This document shows, piece by piece, positions 44,243-53,400 of a stretch of DNA of 64,000 bases. How positions within the stretch are numbered: the stretch's first letter is position 1; each line of letters opens with the position of its first letter. The stretch spans positions 1 through 64,000 of the forward strand of contig JAZNPC010000012.1 of assembly GCA_045589455.1 (NCBI GenBank). Reading direction: 5' to 3'. Under the pieces are notes generated by a model. The model was not told the origin of the DNA. It ran no database searches and worked only from the letters and a program-made list of their open reading frames with translations. Position numbers and translations under genes: made by a program. This DNA comes from RGIG990 sp045589455 (GTDB taxonomy: Bacteria > Verrucomicrobiota > Kiritimatiellia > RFP12 > UBA3636).

Positions 44243-44426
44243 GCAAATCCTACGCTGGCTCCCGCCTAAGGGAAGATTGGAATCTGGGGAGGCTGGGAAG
44301 GCTGGGAAGCTGGGGAGGCTGGTGTGGTGTGGCGCTGACGCGCAACATTAAACTCTTCCATCACATATTTGCGATTCCTTATTGCATAAAAAAACCCGAG
44401 GCATATGAAATATAACCTCGGGAAAA

Positions 44427-44501
44427 TGGCTCCGGTGGCTGGATTCGAACCGGCGACCAAAGGATTAACAGTCCTCTGCGCTACCGCTGCGCTACACCGG
44501 A
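44427..44501 (-). tRNA. tRNA-Asn(GTT)
   Basis: 75 nt including encoded CCA. Acceptor TCCGGTG/CACCGGA, D arm GTAGCGCAGCGGTAGCGC, anticodon loop CTGTTAA with anticodon GTT, T arm GCCGGTTCGAATCCAGC. It stands alone just downstream of the insertion sequence. Confidence 0.95.
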
Positions 44502-44839
44502 ATAGTGTATGCAATTTAGCATTTGCTAAATGAATGGCAAGAATTTATCATAATCATTGTGACTATGTCAATCTAAAATCGCAATCCACCAAAAAATGGC
44601 TTCTGAGTTATTCTCCCAATCCGTCCAAACCTAACAATCAACAGCGTAATGCACGTGATGGCTAGGGTGATGGCTAGGGTGATGGCTAGGGCGATGGCTA
44701 GGACGATGGCTAGGACGATGGCTAATCCTACGCTGGCTCCTGCCTAAGGAGGATTGGTGGTTTGTACGATGAGTACATAAAACAAAAAAGGACTGCCAAA
44801 GCAGCCCCTTTTTTGTTTTATTTATTAGACTGTTTCTAA
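44502..44839. repeat. Intergenic region with 12-bp tandem repeat
   Basis: About 340 bp. Positions 44655-44726 contain six head-to-tail copies of a 12-bp unit GATGGCTAGGGY, then AATCCTACGCTGGCTCC. Near 44602 a TTCTGAGTTATTC segment resembles the insertion sequence end and may be a remnant. The rplI terminator closes the region. Confidence 0.75.
44782..44820 (-). terminator. rplI operon terminator
   Basis: Minus strand GGGGCTGC-TTTG-GCAGTCC stem followed by TTTTTT, 20 bp after the rplI stop. Confidence 0.88.
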
Positions 44840-45295
44840 TTAAGCCTCTGCAACAACCCAAACCTTGATTGTCTCAGAAACCTCTGAACATACCTTGATT
44901 ACAACATCGTATGCGCCAACTGCCTTGATAACATCCTCAAGAGCAACCATTGACTCCTCAACACCGTCAATGTTCTGCTCCTTAAGAGCAGCAACAATCT
45001 GAGCAGCATTAACGGAGCCATAAAGAGCCTCGCCGTCTGTTGTCTTAGCTGTAATTGTAACAGCAACATCCTTTAGCTTAGCTGCAACAGCCTTAGCTGC
45101 TGCTAGAGCTGCCTGTACGCGAGCCTCACGCTCTGCCTTTAGCTTTGCGATACGGCGGCTTGCTGCTGCTGTTAGTGGCTCTGCGTAGCCATTAGGGATA
45201 AGATAGTTACGTGCATAACCATTAGCAACTGTTACGGTATCACCCTGGTTACCTAGGTCTGCAACATCCTTAAGAAGAAGGAGTTCTACTGACAT
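44840..45295 (-). CDS. rplI: 50S ribosomal protein bL9
   Basis: 151 aa, full length. N-terminal domain MSVELLLLKDVADLGNQGDTVTVANGYARNYLIPNGYA contains the L9 signature, followed by the long connecting helix (residues 45-75) and the C-terminal domain. Last gene of the rpsF-ssb-rpsR-rplI cluster. Confidence 0.98.
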   Translation of the reverse strand: MSVELLLLKDVADLGNQGDTVTVANGYARNYLIPNGYAEPLTAAASRRIAKLKAEREARVQAALAAAKAVAAKLKDVAVTITAKTTDGEALYGSVNAAQIVAALKEQNIDGVEESMVALEDVIKAVGAYDVVIKVCSEVSETIKVWVVAEA

Positions 45296-45323
45296 TGTTA
45301 TTCTCTCTTTCTTTTTGCTATTA

Positions 45324-45554
45324 TTACATCATTAAGCCCATGCTACGTGCACGACGTACACCCTGCTTAACCTTACGCTGCTGAGCGCTGCTTAAGCCGG
45401 TTAGGCGCTGTGGAAGAATCTTTCCCTGCTCGCTTACGAAACGGCGAAGGAACTCTACATCATTGATATCGATTACCTGTACATCTCCATCTGGAGTCTT
45501 CTTGCGAATTGGTGTCTCAGGTCTACGTGTTTTTGAATCTTTACGGATTGGCAT
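45324..45554 (-). CDS. rpsR: 30S ribosomal protein bS18
   Basis: 76 aa. The IDINDVEFLRRFVSEQGKILPQRLTGLSSAQQRKVKQGVRRARSMGLM core is bS18, which sits with bS6 on the 30S platform. The first 20 residues are a basic extension. The zinc-binding Cys of some S18 proteins is absent. 28 bp before rplI. Confidence 0.97.
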   Translation of the reverse strand: MPIRKDSKTRRPETPIRKKTPDGDVQVIDINDVEFLRRFVSEQGKILPQRLTGLSSAQQRKVKQGVRRARSMGLMM

Positions 45555-45593
45555 AGCTTCTCCTAACTATTTTCTTTGGTTATTAAATTTTGA

Positions 45594-46058
45594 TTAAAAA
45601 GGGACATCTTCCATATCATCTGGCATCATGGCATCATGTGCTTGATAGCTATCTACCTCTGGAGGAGGAAGAATCTGATCAGAGGACATGCGGTTTTGCT
45701 GATTTGTTACAGCAGTACCACCGTTCACGATTGGTGACATGAATTGAACGCGTGATGCGACAACACGGATCTTGCTCCTAGACTCGCCTTGTGGTGTTTT
45801 CCACTCATCGTATTGAAGGCGGCCGTCAATAAAGACTGGCATACCCTTACGGAGGTACTTACCACAGGACTCAGCCTGCTGGCCCCAGGTTGAAACATCA
45901 ATAAATACAGTGCGCTCTACGCGCTCTCCTGCTTTGTCACGAAAGGTTTCGCTTACAGCAAGGCGAATATCGCATACGACCGATCCTGTAGGTGTACGAC
46001 GCAACTCTGGGTCTCTTGTGAGATTTCCCATTAATATTACTTTATTAAAGCTGGGCAT
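45594..46058 (-). CDS. ssb: Single-stranded DNA-binding protein
   Basis: 154 aa. OB fold beginning MPSFNKVILMGNLTRDPELRRTPTG with VFIDVSTWGQQAESCGKYLRKGMPVFIDGRL. The acidic C-terminal tip MMPDDMEDVPF is the conserved partner-binding tail. It binds ssDNA as a tetramer in replication and repair. Standard position between rpsF and rpsR. Confidence 0.97.
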   Translation of the reverse strand: MPSFNKVILMGNLTRDPELRRTPTGSVVCDIRLAVSETFRDKAGERVERTVFIDVSTWGQQAESCGKYLRKGMPVFIDGRLQYDEWKTPQGESRSKIRVVASRVQFMSPIVNGGTAVTNQQNRMSSDQILPPPEVDSYQAHDAMMPDDMEDVPF

Positions 46059-46117
46059 ATTAACATTCTCCTTTGGTTTCTGTACTTATTTTGGCTTCAA
46101 ACACAGGTTCGGCTAGT

Positions 46118-46507
46118 TTATGCCTCTTCTGTTGCCTCTGCAGCAGCTGCTGCTTCAGCTACCTTTGCCTTATAAGCTGCACGGCGAGCATCGTCAACCT
46201 TCTTAGCTGCCTCAATGCGCTCGTTACGTAGGATGATCTGAATGCGGAAGCACTCGTCATTTAGAGCAAAACGTGCATGGATTGCAGAAATCTGCTCTGG
46301 CTCGATAGCAAAGCGTGTCTTTACATATACGCCGCTCTCGCACTTACCCATAACGCGTGCGAATTGCTTGCGTCCTAGGTTCTCTACTGATTCAATTTTA
46401 CCGCCAAGCTTCTCGATATCGCCGTTAGCGCGCTCGATTGCCTTGTCTAATGAATCTTCATTTACATTGCCTGCGAAGATTAGCAGTGCTTCATAATTTC
46501 TTGGCAT
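46118..46507 (-). CDS. rpsF: 30S ribosomal protein bS6
   Basis: 129 aa. MPRNYEALLIFAGNVNEDSLDKAIERANGDIEKLGGKIESVENLGRKQFA is bS6. The C-terminus is an Ala/Glu-rich extension (KVAEAAAAAEATEEA). Five bp after pth. Confidence 0.97.
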   Translation of the reverse strand: MPRNYEALLIFAGNVNEDSLDKAIERANGDIEKLGGKIESVENLGRKQFARVMGKCESGVYVKTRFAIEPEQISAIHARFALNDECFRIQIILRNERIEAAKKVDDARRAAYKAKVAEAAAAAEATEEA

Positions 46508-46512
46508 AATTT

Positions 46513-47133
46513 TTATTCCTTAATTTTTGAAATTTCTTTTGCTTCCGAATCTTGTTTTTGTACTGGAGCTGCATTGAACTCATTCATTGCTGTTACAATA
46601 TCTGTTTCTACTATTTTTGCTGCTGCCTTGGCGGCTCTTTGACAAGCCTCTGCCATTAGCTCTGCTCGCTCCTTGGAGTATTTTCCTAAGACATGCCCGA
46701 TTAGCTCACCCTCCTGGTGCTCTCCTCGCCCTACTCCAATGCGAACTCTTGTAAAGTTGGCTGCTCCTAGCTGCTCGATTATTGAGCGTAGCCCGTTGTG
46801 GCCGCCGTGGCTTCCTTCTGCACGCAATCTTAAGCGAGCTGGTGGAAGATTTACATCATCACAAAGAACGATTAGGTCTGTTGTCTTTAGCTTATAGTAG
46901 TTTAGAATTGCTGATAGAGATTCACCACTTAGATTCATGTAGGTCTGTGGCTTTACAAGTAGAACTGCTTCTGTGCCGATTGTGGTTTTACCAACCTCTG
47001 CTTTAAAGCGCTTTTCCTTGCTTAGAGAGCAGCCTGTGGTATTGCATAGAAAATCGATTGCGTCGAAGCCAGCGTTGTGTGGCGTCTGCACATATTCATT
47101 TCCTGGATTTCCTAAACCTGCAATTACCTTCAT
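46513..47133 (-). CDS. pth: Peptidyl-tRNA hydrolase
   Basis: 206 aa. MKVIAGLGNPGNEYVQTPHNAGFDAID contains the substrate Asn and catalytic His. KPQTYMNLSGESL, LCDDVNLPPARLRLRAEGSHGGHNGLRSI and RVRIGVGRGEH are the remaining signatures. It releases peptides from stalled peptidyl-tRNA. It lies between rplY and rpsF with a 5-bp gap to rpsF. The C-terminal 15 residues are a charged extension. Confidence 0.97.
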   Translation of the reverse strand: MKVIAGLGNPGNEYVQTPHNAGFDAIDFLCNTTGCSLSKEKRFKAEVGKTTIGTEAVLLVKPQTYMNLSGESLSAILNYYKLKTTDLIVLCDDVNLPPARLRLRAEGSHGGHNGLRSIIEQLGAANFTRVRIGVGRGEHQEGELIGHVLGKYSKERAELMAEACQRAAKAAAKIVETDIVTAMNEFNAAPVQKQDSEAKEISKIKE

Positions 47134-47197
47134 TTTACTCTTTCACAGCGAACATTTTCTATGTGAAACAATTCCCGTTACAAGATTCTCCTTAAAC

Positions 47198-47491
47198 CTA
47201 TGCAAGCTCGCCAAAATCGACGTGTGTGATTGCGCCGGTTAGGCTATCGCGCTGTACCTCGCGCATAACTGCCTTAACTACCTTACCATCGAAGCTGATT
47301 GCTACAACATCCTGCATGGTATGCTTAATTAGTGCGCGCCCAAAATCGTGAGCGTTCAACTTGAGAAGTGTTGCTTCTCCATTTGTGCTGGCAAGCACAG
47401 CCGGAATGATGCCAGAACGGCGCAATCGGCGTGCAGCTGTAGAACCACTCTCTGTGCGTAGTTCTGCATTCACTGAGATTTCATCTGCCAT
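47198..47491 (-). CDS. rplY: 50S ribosomal protein bL25 (short form)
   Basis: 97 aa. VNAELRTESGSTAARRLRRSGIIPAVLAS and the AVMREVQRDSLTGAITHVDF segment match the 5S rRNA-binding N-terminal domain of bL25. It lacks the C-terminal CTC domain, so it is the short form. Conserved context prs-rplY-pth. Confidence 0.93.
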   Translation of the reverse strand: MADEISVNAELRTESGSTAARRLRRSGIIPAVLASTNGEATLLKLNAHDFGRALIKHTMQDVVAISFDGKVVKAVMREVQRDSLTGAITHVDFGELA

Positions 47492-47599
47492 TTTTTATTT
47501 TCTCCTACCCCCAACAGCGGGGTTTGTTATTTTACGGTTATTATTTTTTTTACAATGCTTATCGCTTGCCTTACCTGTTGTGACTAAGCGAAAAATTCA

Positions 47600-48526
47600 T
47601 TACATTGAAAACAAGGTGCTAATTGAACTATCTTCATTGATACGTCTAATTGCTTCACCAAACAAATCTGCTACTGAAAGCACTGTGATTGGTAGCTCTG
47701 GAGAATGCTCCTGAGGAACGGTATCAGTTACTATTAGTTCGGAAATAGAGGAATTGCTTAGACGCTCGCGACCCTGATCATTTAGTAGACCATGAGTAAC
47801 TGCAGCATAAACATTATTAGCACCATGCTTCTTAACAAGGTTTGCAGCAGCACATAGAGTGCCACAGGTGCTAGTTAAATCGTCAATCATTATTACGTCA
47901 CAGCCATTGACATCACCAACTAGTGAGAATGCCTCAACCTCATCTGCTCCCTTACGCTGCTTAGCAACAATTGCTAGACCGCAGCCGAACATTCTTGAGT
48001 ATGCATATGCATTCTTAACACTACCTGTATCTGGTGCAACGATTACTGGATTTGTCAAATTCTTATCCTTAAGATATTTCACAATCACAGGAGAAGCGTG
48101 TAGGTGGTCAACTGGGATATCAAAATAGCCTACAATCTGAGCTGCATGTAAATCCATTGTTAGCACACGATCTGCACCTGCAGCTGTTAGTAGGTTTGCT
48201 ACTAGCTTAGCTGTAATTGGTACACGTGGCTGATCCTTGCGATCCTGGCGTGCATAGCCAAAGATTGGTAGAACAGCTGTAATTCTTGCAGCAGAAGCGC
48301 GACGTAGAGCATCAATCATGATTAATAGCTCCATTAGCATTTCATTTGGTCTACCACAAACTGATTGAACTGCGTAGCAATCCTCACCACGAACACACTC
48401 GTTAATTTTAACGAAGGATTCACCATCTGGGAAGGAAATAACATCTGCAGCACCAAGCTCTACGCCTAGATATGATGCGATGCTACCTGCTAGTTTTCTA
48501 TTTGAATTTCCGGAAAAGATTTTCAC
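47600..48526 (-). CDS. prs: Ribose-phosphate pyrophosphokinase
   Basis: 308 aa, full length. Starts MKIFSGNSNRKLAGSIASYLG, contains FPDGESFVKINECVRG, the metal and PRPP loops (RQDRKDQPRVPITAKLVANLLTAAGADRVLTMDLHA, IVAPDTGSVKNA, MIDDLTSTCGTL). It makes PRPP from ribose-5-phosphate and ATP. It follows ispE and tRNA-Gln, a common bacterial order. Confidence 0.98.
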   Translation of the reverse strand: MKIFSGNSNRKLAGSIASYLGVELGAADVISFPDGESFVKINECVRGEDCYAVQSVCGRPNEMLMELLIMIDALRRASAARITAVLPIFGYARQDRKDQPRVPITAKLVANLLTAAGADRVLTMDLHAAQIVGYFDIPVDHLHASPVIVKYLKDKNLTNPVIVAPDTGSVKNAYAYSRMFGCGLAIVAKQRKGADEVEAFSLVGDVNGCDVIMIDDLTSTCGTLCAAANLVKKHGANNVYAAVTHGLLNDQGRERLSNSSISELIVTDTVPQEHSPELPITVLSVADLFGEAIRRINEDSSISTLFSM

Positions 48527-48622
48527 GGTCAGCTCTCACTTCTTAAATATTTTGGTTATAAGTAACAAAAAGTTTTAATGTGAGACTTGTTTTTCGCAAC
48601 CTATCCTCAGTTAGAGGAAAAA

Positions 48623-48696
48623 TGGTTGCCCGATATGGATTCGAACCATAACTCAGGGCGTCAAAGGCCCATGTGCTGCCATTACACTATCGGGCA
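48623..48696 (-). tRNA. tRNA-Gln(TTG)
   Basis: 74 nt including encoded CCA. Acceptor TGCCCGA/TCGGGCA, anticodon loop CTTTGAC with anticodon TTG, T arm ATGGTTCGAATCCAT. The 3' end of ispE, including its stop codon, lies inside this gene on the same strand (44-nt overlap). Confidence 0.95.
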
Positions 48697-49582
48697 ATGT
48701 CTGAACGACTTTGCTCCAAGTCCCTTCCGGAAGCAGGCTCTGTATTTTGAGCGCATGCTCCTTACTTTCTGCCAAACCAAAAACTGCTGACCCACTGCCC
48801 GAGAGCATTTGAGATAAAGCACCCCCATTGCCAAGCGCCGTGTAAAAGCGCTTCGTTTCTGGGTATTGGTTAAACACGGTGTCTTGTAAACCGTTGAAAA
48901 TATATCGACATGCCGCCCGTACATCACCTTTGCGTACGGAATAGATGGCATTATCGCATATTTGAGACCTGTCAGTCAAGCACGGAATGCAATTTTGATA
49001 AACATTTTTTGTAGAAATTGCTACTCCAGGAAAAGCAACCACTAACCAAAAGCAATTATCTGCCTTTTCACCAGCCTCAAAGATAGGGGTAACGATTTCT
49101 CCACGCCCCTCCATAAGGATTGCTCCACCATATAGTAAGCCAGGAATATCTGAACCTAGCATTGCTGATGGCTCAACAAGCTGTTTGCGATCAACATTAG
49201 GAAGCCAAAGGGCGCGAAGCGCCTCCATAGTTCCAGCAGCATCTGCACTACCGCCTGCCATCCCAGCACCAATTGGTACGCGCTTTGTTATATGAATATG
49301 ACAGCCCTTGCTTGTGCCACTAATATCTTTCATTAGCCAAGCTGCCTTTACTGCGAGATTTTTTTCTGGTGGGCAATTCCCAAGCTCTGAAGTATCAACT
49401 CCATCGCCAACGGTTTCTAGGGTTATTTGCCCATCATCACGCTCTGTAACAGTAATGGTCTCATATAAGGAAATTGGCAAAAGCACACTGCGTAAATCAT
49501 GATAACCATCCTCTCGTTTGGAGAGGATTTCTAGGGTTAAATTGATTTTGCCTGGGGCATTTACAGTAGCTGTTCTGGCCAT
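48653..49582 (-). CDS. ispE: 4-diphosphocytidyl-2-C-methyl-D-erythritol kinase (IspE)
   Basis: 309 aa from ATG 49582 (AAGGA upstream); an in-frame start 72 bp earlier adds an unconserved leader. GHMP kinase: VNAPGKINLTLEI at the N-terminus, the ATP loop KRVPIGAGMAGGSADAAG near residue 95, and the C-terminal LSGSGSAVFGLAE. It phosphorylates CDP-ME in the MEP isoprenoid pathway. The last 14 codons and the stop are encoded by the 5' part of tRNA-Gln, ending soon after the GHMP fold is complete. Confidence 0.95.
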   Translation of the reverse strand: MARTATVNAPGKINLTLEILSKREDGYHDLRSVLLPISLYETITVTERDDGQITLETVGDGVDTSELGNCPPEKNLAVKAAWLMKDISGTSKGCHIHITKRVPIGAGMAGGSADAAGTMEALRALWLPNVDRKQLVEPSAMLGSDIPGLLYGGAILMEGRGEIVTPIFEAGEKADNCFWLVVAFPGVAISTKNVYQNCIPCLTDRSQICDNAIYSVRKGDVRAACRYIFNGLQDTVFNQYPETKRFYTALGNGGALSQMLSGSGSAVFGLAESKEHALKIQSLLPEGTWSKVVQTLPDSVMAAHGPLTP

Positions 49583-50143
49583 AATTTTTATATCCTTAAT
49601 GCTAAATTGGGGCTTTTGGTCAGTAAAGGTCGTTAACTTTGCCATTTTACACACACAAAGTCAAGAAAAATTGAATAATAACACCACAATCAGCCGTATC
49701 TAAATTATTTTGAATTAAGCAATTGGACACGAATTCTACTTGCGTGGGGCCTAGCGTGATGGCTAGGACGACGGCAAATCCTACGCTGGCTCCCGCCTAA
49801 GGTAAGATTGGGAGCTGGGGGAGGATGGGAGACTGGTGTGGGGGCATGCACGGCATGACACAACCGCTTGTTGTTGCCCTGCTTATTGCGAAATCTAATG
49901 AAGCAATAAGGTAACTGCCAAGCGGTTGTGTGCACGGCCCACCAAGGCTATTGAGAATGGAAGCGTGAATAAATTATTGTGCATAAAAATGTATGGAGAA
50001 GCGGCATCCTCCGCCTCCGAGGCGTTCGTTGTTGCTAGAAGTGCGAGGCTTTACGAGTGAACAAGTCAAATGCGCCTATCGGAGCAGGCGCAAGCAAAAC
50101 TCTTAAAAATAGGAGTAGAACGTTAAACTCTTAAGACTAACAA
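49583..50143. repeat. Intergenic region with repeat mosaic and long hairpin
   Basis: The first 120 bp probably carries the ispE promoter. From about 49740 there are GATGGCTAGGAC and AATCCTACGCTGGC blocks, then a variant nested hairpin at 49858-49931. Near 49994-50007 a GAGAAGCGGCATCCT segment resembles the right half of the AAGCGRC stem-loop in inverted orientation. No gene is seen. Confidence 0.75.
49858..49931. repeat. Nested hairpin element, compensated variant
   Basis: Perfect 13-bp outer stem ACACAACCGCTTG/CAAGCGGTTGTGT with a perfect inner stem CTTATTGC/GCAATAAG. Reverse-complemented it aligns with type II copies (TTGGCAGTT...GGGCAACAACAAGCGG), but differs at paired positions so both stems stay closed. 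Confidence 0.8.
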
Positions 50144-50437
50144 CTATAGCGTTGCTTCAACCGGTGTGGTGTAGGCATATATGCCCATATTAGGATTTGC
50201 ATCACGATATTCACGCAAATCACCCATAAGAGCAGTAGCAATATTCTCTTCTACCACTACAACAAACATCACGTTGTAGCCTGGCCAAATATGATCATTT
50301 GTACGTGGACCAGTCCGGTGCCCTTGCCCAGAGCATTGCTCAAAGCGCGTAAACTCATCTATCCCGTGCGCCAAAAGCAATTTATTTATATCGTCAGAAC
50401 CAGATACATCACAAATTATTACAAGCTGCTTTTTCAT
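50144..50437 (-). CDS. PII-like small protein at the end of the RND operon
   Basis: 97 aa. The pattern KQLVIICDVSGSDDINKLLLAHGIDEFTRFEQCSGQGHRTGPRTN and NVMFVVVVEENIATALMGDL looks like the ferredoxin-like fold of PII proteins (GlnB-type: helix, then G-x-T-x-x-x-x-x-G-x-G strand). It also resembles the small DUF3240-type proteins beside metal RND pumps. No uridylylation T-loop Tyr is evident. It starts 3 bp after the RND permease stop, so it is co-translated. A sensory or regulatory role for the pump is inferred from position. Confidence 0.65.
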   Translation of the reverse strand: MKKQLVIICDVSGSDDINKLLLAHGIDEFTRFEQCSGQGHRTGPRTNDHIWPGYNVMFVVVVEENIATALMGDLREYRDANPNMGIYAYTTPVEATL

Positions 50438-50440
50438 AAA

Positions 50441-53400
50441 TTATGCTTCCTTTCTTGCACCACGACGCTCTCTCCACCCCTCTACAATGTAGTACAAGGT
50501 TGGCACAATAATCATTGATACGATTGTTGACAACAACAGACCTCCTACTACAACAATACCCAATGGACGCCATGTTGCAGAGCCATCACCCGTTGACAAT
50601 GCCATTGGTAGCATACCAAGCAAGGTTGTACATGTGGTAATAAGCACAGGACGCAAGCGCTGCCTACCGCTATCGGTAATTGCCGTACGCAAAGGTACTC
50701 CACGAGCACGCAAAATATTTATATAATCAACAAGCACAATGGCATTATTAACCACAATACCAACAAGCAAAATCATACCAATGTATGCTGTCATGCTTAA
50801 TGGTGTTCCTGTCAAAAGCAATGCACCTACAACACCACTAAATGCGAATGGCACAGAGAACATAATGAGCAAAGGATGTAGAAGAGATTCAAACTGTGCA
50901 GCCATAACCATATAAACAAGAATAATACCTAAAGTAATCATCATCGTCATTGCTTGCTCAGAATCCTCTTGCTCTTCAATCATACCACCATAACCAATAT
51001 GAACACCATTTGGAAGCATTACCTCTTCCTTAATACGCTCTTCAAGTTCAGCCATCACATCACCCTGTGGGCGATCAATTGTATCAAGCTCCACAGTGAT
51101 AATACGCTGCTGATTTTTTCTTGCAATAGTTACTGGACCTGTTCCCTCAACCACCTCTGCAACTGAATCAAGGCGAATACGTTTTCCATTAGATAGCGGA
51201 AGCTCAGAGCTACGAATATCCTCAATTGTACTTCTATTATCTCGCTCTAGACGAAGAGTTATATCATACTCATCCTCTCCTTCACGATATTGCGAGCAAT
51301 CGTCACCTTGGAACAAGGTTGAAATCACGGTTGTAAGCTCATCCATAGAGACACCCATTGCACCAGCCTTATCACGATCAACAATAATTGTTAATTCTGG
51401 CTTACCCATATCCTGAGAAATACGAATATCTCGAGCACCTTCAATTGTGCTTGCTATTTCTTTAATTTCTGCAGCAATAGCTGAGGTTTGCTCTAAATCA
51501 TAGCCATAAACATCAACCGATAAATTTGCACCACCGCCACGCAAAATACGATTCAAGAAATTATTCGAGTTAGCATAAACCTTTGTTATCTCTGGCCAAG
51601 TAGATACCTCACGCGTAATTAAATCTCCATACTGCTCTGCTGTCTTATCTCTGTATTTTGCGTCAACAAGCTTTAGACGTATAGAGCCTATATGTGAAGC
51701 GCGTGTTCCACCAAAACCACCTGAAGTTCCACCAGTGGACAAATTGATGATTTCAATATTTTCTTCACCAACGATCTCTTTGATTTTTTCAATCATTCGG
51801 TAGCCCGTTTGTGTTGTAATCTCATAACGAGTACTTAATGGCAAATGGAAAGAAATATTTAATTCTCCAGTATCCTCTGTACCCATAAATTCACTACCTA
51901 CAACAGTGAACAAATAAATTGTTAATCCAATTATAAGAGCAGCTCCACCCGTAACAATCCAACGGACACTTAGCGCTTTATTTAAGAGCTTGGAATATGC
52001 AACATCCATACGATCAAACTTCTTATCACTCCAATTCATGAATCTGCCATAACGAGAATTTTCTTTAACCTCATTACGTGTTCTCAAAATACGAGAAGCA
52101 AGCATTGGCGTGAGTAATAAAGAGCAAAGAACTGAAGCCATAAGTGTTGCAGCAATCAAGCCACCTAGCTGTTGCATCATAATTCCTGAAACGCCCTCAA
52201 TAAAAATTAGAGGGACAAATACTACAATAGTTGTAAGTGTAGAAGCAATAATCGCAGTACCAACCTCATCAGCACCAAACATAGCTGCTTCACGCTTACG
52301 ACTACCTCGAGACATATGCGAAATAATATTTTCAAGAACAACCACAGCATTATCTACAACCATACCGATTGCCACAGCCAATGCCGACATACTCATGATA
52401 TTAATGGTCCATCCCATTACATACATAAATACGAAAGCAATAATTAGAGAGAATGGAATTGTTAATGCAATAACAAGTGATGTACGAATACTACGTAGGA
52501 AGAAAAGAGTTGTTAAAACAACAAATAAACCACCATAAAGAACTGTCTCACCAACAGAGCGAATTGATTTAACAATCATATCGCTACTATCACTAACTAC
52601 TCTTATGTCATAATCGGCAGGAAGATTCTCTTTTATTTCATCTATTTCCTCTAAAACTCTACGACACACTGCCACAGTGTTTTCACCAGAGCGCTTCTGC
52701 ACATTAACCATCATACCACGCTTGCCGTTACGCTCAACAACACGATTCTCTTCAACAAATCCGTCATCAACGCGAGCAACATCAGCAAGGCGAACAATTG
52801 TGTCTCCACTCTTTTTTACAACAACTTGTCCTATTTCATCTACACTCTCAAATTCTGCTGGAACACGGATGGTATAATCAATCGTACCTATACGAATATT
52901 ACCAGCAGGCTCAGTTTGGTTATCTGCATCAATTGCATTAGCAACCTCCATAACAGAAAGGTTATAGGCAGACAACTTCTCTGGATCAAGATAAACATTT
53001 ATTTGGCGCTGATATCCACCAAATGAATCTGCAGTACCAACACCAGGGATACGCTTGATAACATCTACAATATCATCATTAACAATATCCTCCATATTTT
53101 CAATATTTTCCGTACTTGTAACGCTTAAAAACAAGATAGGCATATTCGCCGTATTAAATTTAAACATCACAGGATCATCGGCATCATCAGGAAGTCTACG
53201 TTTTGCTCGCTCAAGCAAGTCTCGCACATCGTTTGCTGCCTCACCAAGATCTGTTCCCCATTTGAATTTACATGTCACGCGCGAAGAGCCTTCGCTTGTT
53301 GTTGATGTTATTTCATCTAAATCAGTTACTGAACCAAGCGCACTTTCAATAACACGAGTGATTTGAGTTTCAACATCCTCTGTACTTGCGCCATCCCAAG

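Noticed and set aside
44595..44620. Second copy of the ISKra4-like element end
   Set aside because: Only TTCTGAGTTATTC matches; no paired end or transposase fragment is present, so it is at most a remnant.
49858..49931. Integron attC site
   Set aside because: The nested hairpin shape is suggestive, but a full RYYYAAC/GTTRRRY pair is not present, no integrase is nearby and the copies do not flank gene cassettes.
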